The notes below the pieces were generated by a model, which saw nothing but the letters and a program-made list of their open reading frames with translations, was not told where the DNA came from and searched no databases. Shown piece after piece: positions 61,668 to 64,000 of a DNA stretch of 64,000 nucleotides. Both the position numbers and the translations under genes were made by a program. Origin of the DNA: Chitinophaga ginsengisoli (GTDB lineage Bacteria > Bacteroidota > Bacteroidia > Chitinophagales > Chitinophagaceae); NCBI RefSeq assembly GCF_003014595.1, contig NZ_PYGK01000003.1:620001-684000 (forward strand). The letters are read 5' to 3'. The first letter of the stretch is position 1; each line of letters opens with the position of its first letter.

Positions 61668-63704
61668 TTATCTGTTTACTACCGGAAATTGCGAGATCCT
61701 GAGTTTTGTACAGCCATAAGGCACCAGGATGATATCCTCCGCTTCACCGGTTTCCAATCCATATGTCATTGTATATGGAATGGGCCCGGTCATTTCATTA
61801 TAAAAGTTCCAGGTGGGAATGCGTTTTGCTTTTGTTCTGATCAATACCGGCGCATTTTCCAGCTTCCATGGATAACTGACTGTACTGTCTTTCTTTTCCA
61901 CCACATAACTTTCCTGCAGTTTGTCGTCGGGTACTTCTATCAGGCCATAATTCCACGGTGTAGTAGGTCGTACCTCATAATAAGTGGCGCCATATTCAAT
62001 AGGGTCTTTATCATTCGTTACCTTCTTTATCTGCTCACCTATTTTCAATGCATAGGTAATAGGACCACGCTCTACAGACATGGAGTTTTCATACCACCTG
62101 CTTTTAGAGATCTGCATAGGTAATAGCAGTTCCACTACATCACCTGTAGTCCAGGCACGATCTACCTTTACCACCTGGTTTCCGTCCACTTCTTTCCATA
62201 GCTGTCCATTTACCTTTATAGTAGCTTGTTTACACCAGGCAGGAATCCGCAGATGAAAAGGAAATGTTACCGATGCAGTTTTCTTTCCGGTGGATAATGT
62301 GAAGCGGATAGATTCTCCAAACGGATAGCTGGTTTCTTCTTTAAAAGAGATCTCTGTATGATCTCCTACATAAGTAGTTACTTCACTAGGTGCATACAGT
62401 AATGCGGCAATACCTTTATCTGCGGTAGCATACCAGAGGTTCTGCGTGAACTTAGGCCAGCCCTGATGCATATTGGAAGTACAGCAGGGATATCCTGAGA
62501 GCAGACCATAACAAAGATCTGTACCGCTATGGTTCACGTCAAAGTTGCGGGTGTACCGGGTAGCCATTACCTGGTTGGCTTGCTGGAAATATTGCCGTTG
62601 GATAAAGTCTTCCGCGATCTGCGAAGGCAGCGCGTTGAACGCGATCTTCTCCAGCTGATCAGCATAACTGACATCACCGCTGATCTCCAATATACTTTCC
62701 AGTGTGAACATCATTTCTACAGCTGTGCAGAGTTCAGATCCCTGTGTAGGATTGTTACCATGCAATGATTCATCACCGCCAAACAGGCCATGGGCCATGC
62801 CATTGTACCTCCGCAGATCTTCAAAGCCTGTTTTTGTAGCGTCCAGGTATTTTTTATCAGGATGTTGCTGATAATAGACTACCGGTTCTTTCATACCCTG
62901 TGCCAGGTTCACACCGTGAACACTACCGGGACGGCGTAGCATGTCGCTACGTTGAAACGCATCCGTAAAGTCAAAGGTCTGCTTGTGCATCAGGTCAGCC
63001 AGGTCCAGCAGGAACTGGTCGCCCGTGATATTATACAGCCAATATATCACCATCAGATTATCCCCGGCGCGGTATCGGCCCCAGAAGGACCAATGATCCA
63101 GCGGAAAGGTGGGCAGTTGTTTCAGCTGATACCTGAAATAGTTAGTAAGCAGGGTGATGACTCTCTGATCGCCGGTAGCGGAATAATATTGTTTCAATAC
63201 TTTCAGCATCACCATCTTGGGCCATCAGTCGCGACTATTGTCGCGTTGTATACCTGGTTCATAGGGGTAATCCCGGGATGGGCCGAAGTATCCATCCGGC
63301 TGCTGACTTTTAATCGTCCATTCTACCCAGGGTTTCACCCGGGCAATCAGCATCGTGTCTTTCAGGATATAGGCCAGTGGCAGCAGTCCGTCTATCCAGT
63401 AAGGACCACGTTCCCACTGATCGCCATCGCCACCCAACCAGCCGTTGCGCGGGCCCATCACCAATGGATATAACTTATCCAGTTGACCGGTGGCACCTTC
63501 CTTCTGGTTGACCAGCATGGTCTTCAGCCATCCCTGTGGTGCGATGGCTCCTAAAGGCAGTTCGATGTAAGGTTTCTGATAAAGTGGGGCGCGGTTGCCC
63601 GTGAATTGTGGGACCTGAGGGGCCTTTTGTTTCTTCTTCACCTGACCTGTAGCGGTGTAAGAGAGGCCTATCATGAGTAGTGGAATAATAGCAATGTTCT
63701 TCAT
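61668..63704 (-). pseudogene. GH127-like (DUF1680) beta-L-arabinofuranosidase gene interrupted by an in-frame TGA
   Basis: Two consecutive in-frame parts, 63704-63225 (159 residues with signal peptide) and 63215-61668 (515 residues), are one gene. The reading is ...NSRD-TGA-TGG-PKMVMLK, where the family has two tryptophans; one TGG has become TGA at 63225-63227. The rest is normal, including the GSELCTAVE metal/catalytic motif and the GYPCCTSN Cys pair used by GH127 enzymes. The product would be an exported arabinofuranosidase-like hydrolase. Alternatives are a sequencing error or readthrough; nothing supports recoding. The second part could start at ATG 63215 but would lack a signal peptide and the catalytic barrel's first helices. 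Confidence 0.88.
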
Positions 63705-63847
63705 ACAAAGTGCTTATGATAAAAATATGAGGGCGGGTGATCCTCAGCATGAAGAACTAAAATATAAATAATTGCCTGCTTATCAGAACAGAATTTATGG
63801 TTGGTGAACTTTCTATGGCTTCATTAAAAATCTGGGGGCCTTTAACG

Positions 63848-63883
63848 CAGAAGGTCCATGAAAATACTTCCATGGACCTTCTG
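63848..63883 (-). terminator. Hairpin after the partial gene at the window end
   Basis: CAGAAGGTCCATG/CATGGACCTTCTG, a perfect 13-base stem with a 10-base loop, 18 bases after the stop codon of the minus-strand gene ending at 63901. No long T-run. Confidence 0.7.
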
Positions 63884-63900
63884 ATTATCAAAGTGAGGCG

Positions 63901-64000
63901 TTATTCCGTCACAGTGAATGATACTTCATTTACTTTGGTAAGACCACTCATACCGCTGTCCTGGTAGGTCACTTTGTACTTTCCGGGAGCGGTGATCCTG
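63901..64000 (-). CDS. C-terminal end of an unknown gene (partial)
   Basis: The last 32 codons before a TAA read ...RITAPGKYKVTYQDSGMSGL then TKVNEVSFTVTE. This is strand-rich and resembles the end of an Ig-like or PKD-like exported domain. The rest lies outside the window, so the family is open. It is on the same strand as the GH127-like gene and about 200 bases upstream of it. Confidence 0.55.
   Translation of the reverse strand, partial: RITAPGKYKVTYQDSGMSGLTKVNEVSFTVTE

Noticed and set aside
63225..63227. TGA as selenocysteine or tryptophan recoding
   Set aside because: All genes here use TGA as a stop normally, no SECIS-like hairpin is evident, and the family has Trp at this site, so simple mutation or error is more likely.
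63475..63750. 91-residue ORF on the minus strand
   Set aside because: A shadow of the GH127-like gene in another frame, low-complexity basic composition.

Overview
The window looks like a chromosomal segment of a Bacteroidota member, most likely a Chitinophaga-like genus of the Chitinophagaceae. The reasons are: three SusC/SusD systems with divergent ECF sigma/FecR pairs, TAnnTTTG-type -7 promoter boxes, a T9SS C-terminal sorting domain, a DUF6520-like peptide, and moderate GC. The genus is an inference. No rRNA, tRNA, CRISPR array, transposase or integrase was seen.

Positions 1-33.5 kb form an outer-membrane uptake and signalling region. Three islands share one plan: a minus-strand SusC(-SusD-small exported protein) operon faces a plus-strand operon of ECF sigma factor, FecR anti-sigma and an unusual AraC-like protein with a degraded second helix-turn-helix. 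Island 1 (1-5.5 kb) has a second, full-length sigma gene after fecR. Island 2 (8.2-16.5 kb) keeps only a truncated sigma there, and island 3 (21.1-28.8 kb) has none. A fourth AraC-like paralogue stands alone at 32.5 kb. Between the islands lie two paralogous polytopic GT-C-like membrane proteins, a TlpA-like lipoprotein, an exported S9 peptidase and an exported GH2 enzyme. In islands 2 and 3 the last gene after SusD encodes a ~113-residue exported protein ending in YDD(Q/N)GQ.

Positions 33.5-42 kb carry housekeeping and membrane genes: a UGM/PPO-like FAD enzyme, a DEAD-box helicase and a DUF1345 protein. They also carry a four-gene minus-strand cluster of a DUF6520-like peptide, a lipoprotein, a small membrane protein and an HTTM protein. 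Positions 42.1-45.6 kb hold a tight five-gene operon: a catalytically dead NUDIX/winged-helix regulator, NADAR, KptA, ADP-ribosylglycohydrolase and a PPP phosphatase. It reads as an NAD+/ADP-ribose or RNA-end processing cassette with its own sensor, and is the strongest candidate system here.

Positions 46.5-64 kb mix polysaccharide degradation with other units. The degradation genes are a PL9 pectate lyase, an alginate-lyase-superfamily enzyme, a GH16 lipoprotein, and a GH127-like gene broken by one in-frame TGA. The other units are a Tat-exported amine oxidase / Tat-exported aminotransferase / secreted Hint protein operon, an EF-G-like factor behind a terminator-type leader, a 42-residue peptide gene with its own promoter and terminator, and AlkB. 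A dispersed palindromic repeat occurs three times, each time in the same orientation just after the stop codon of a minus-strand gene.
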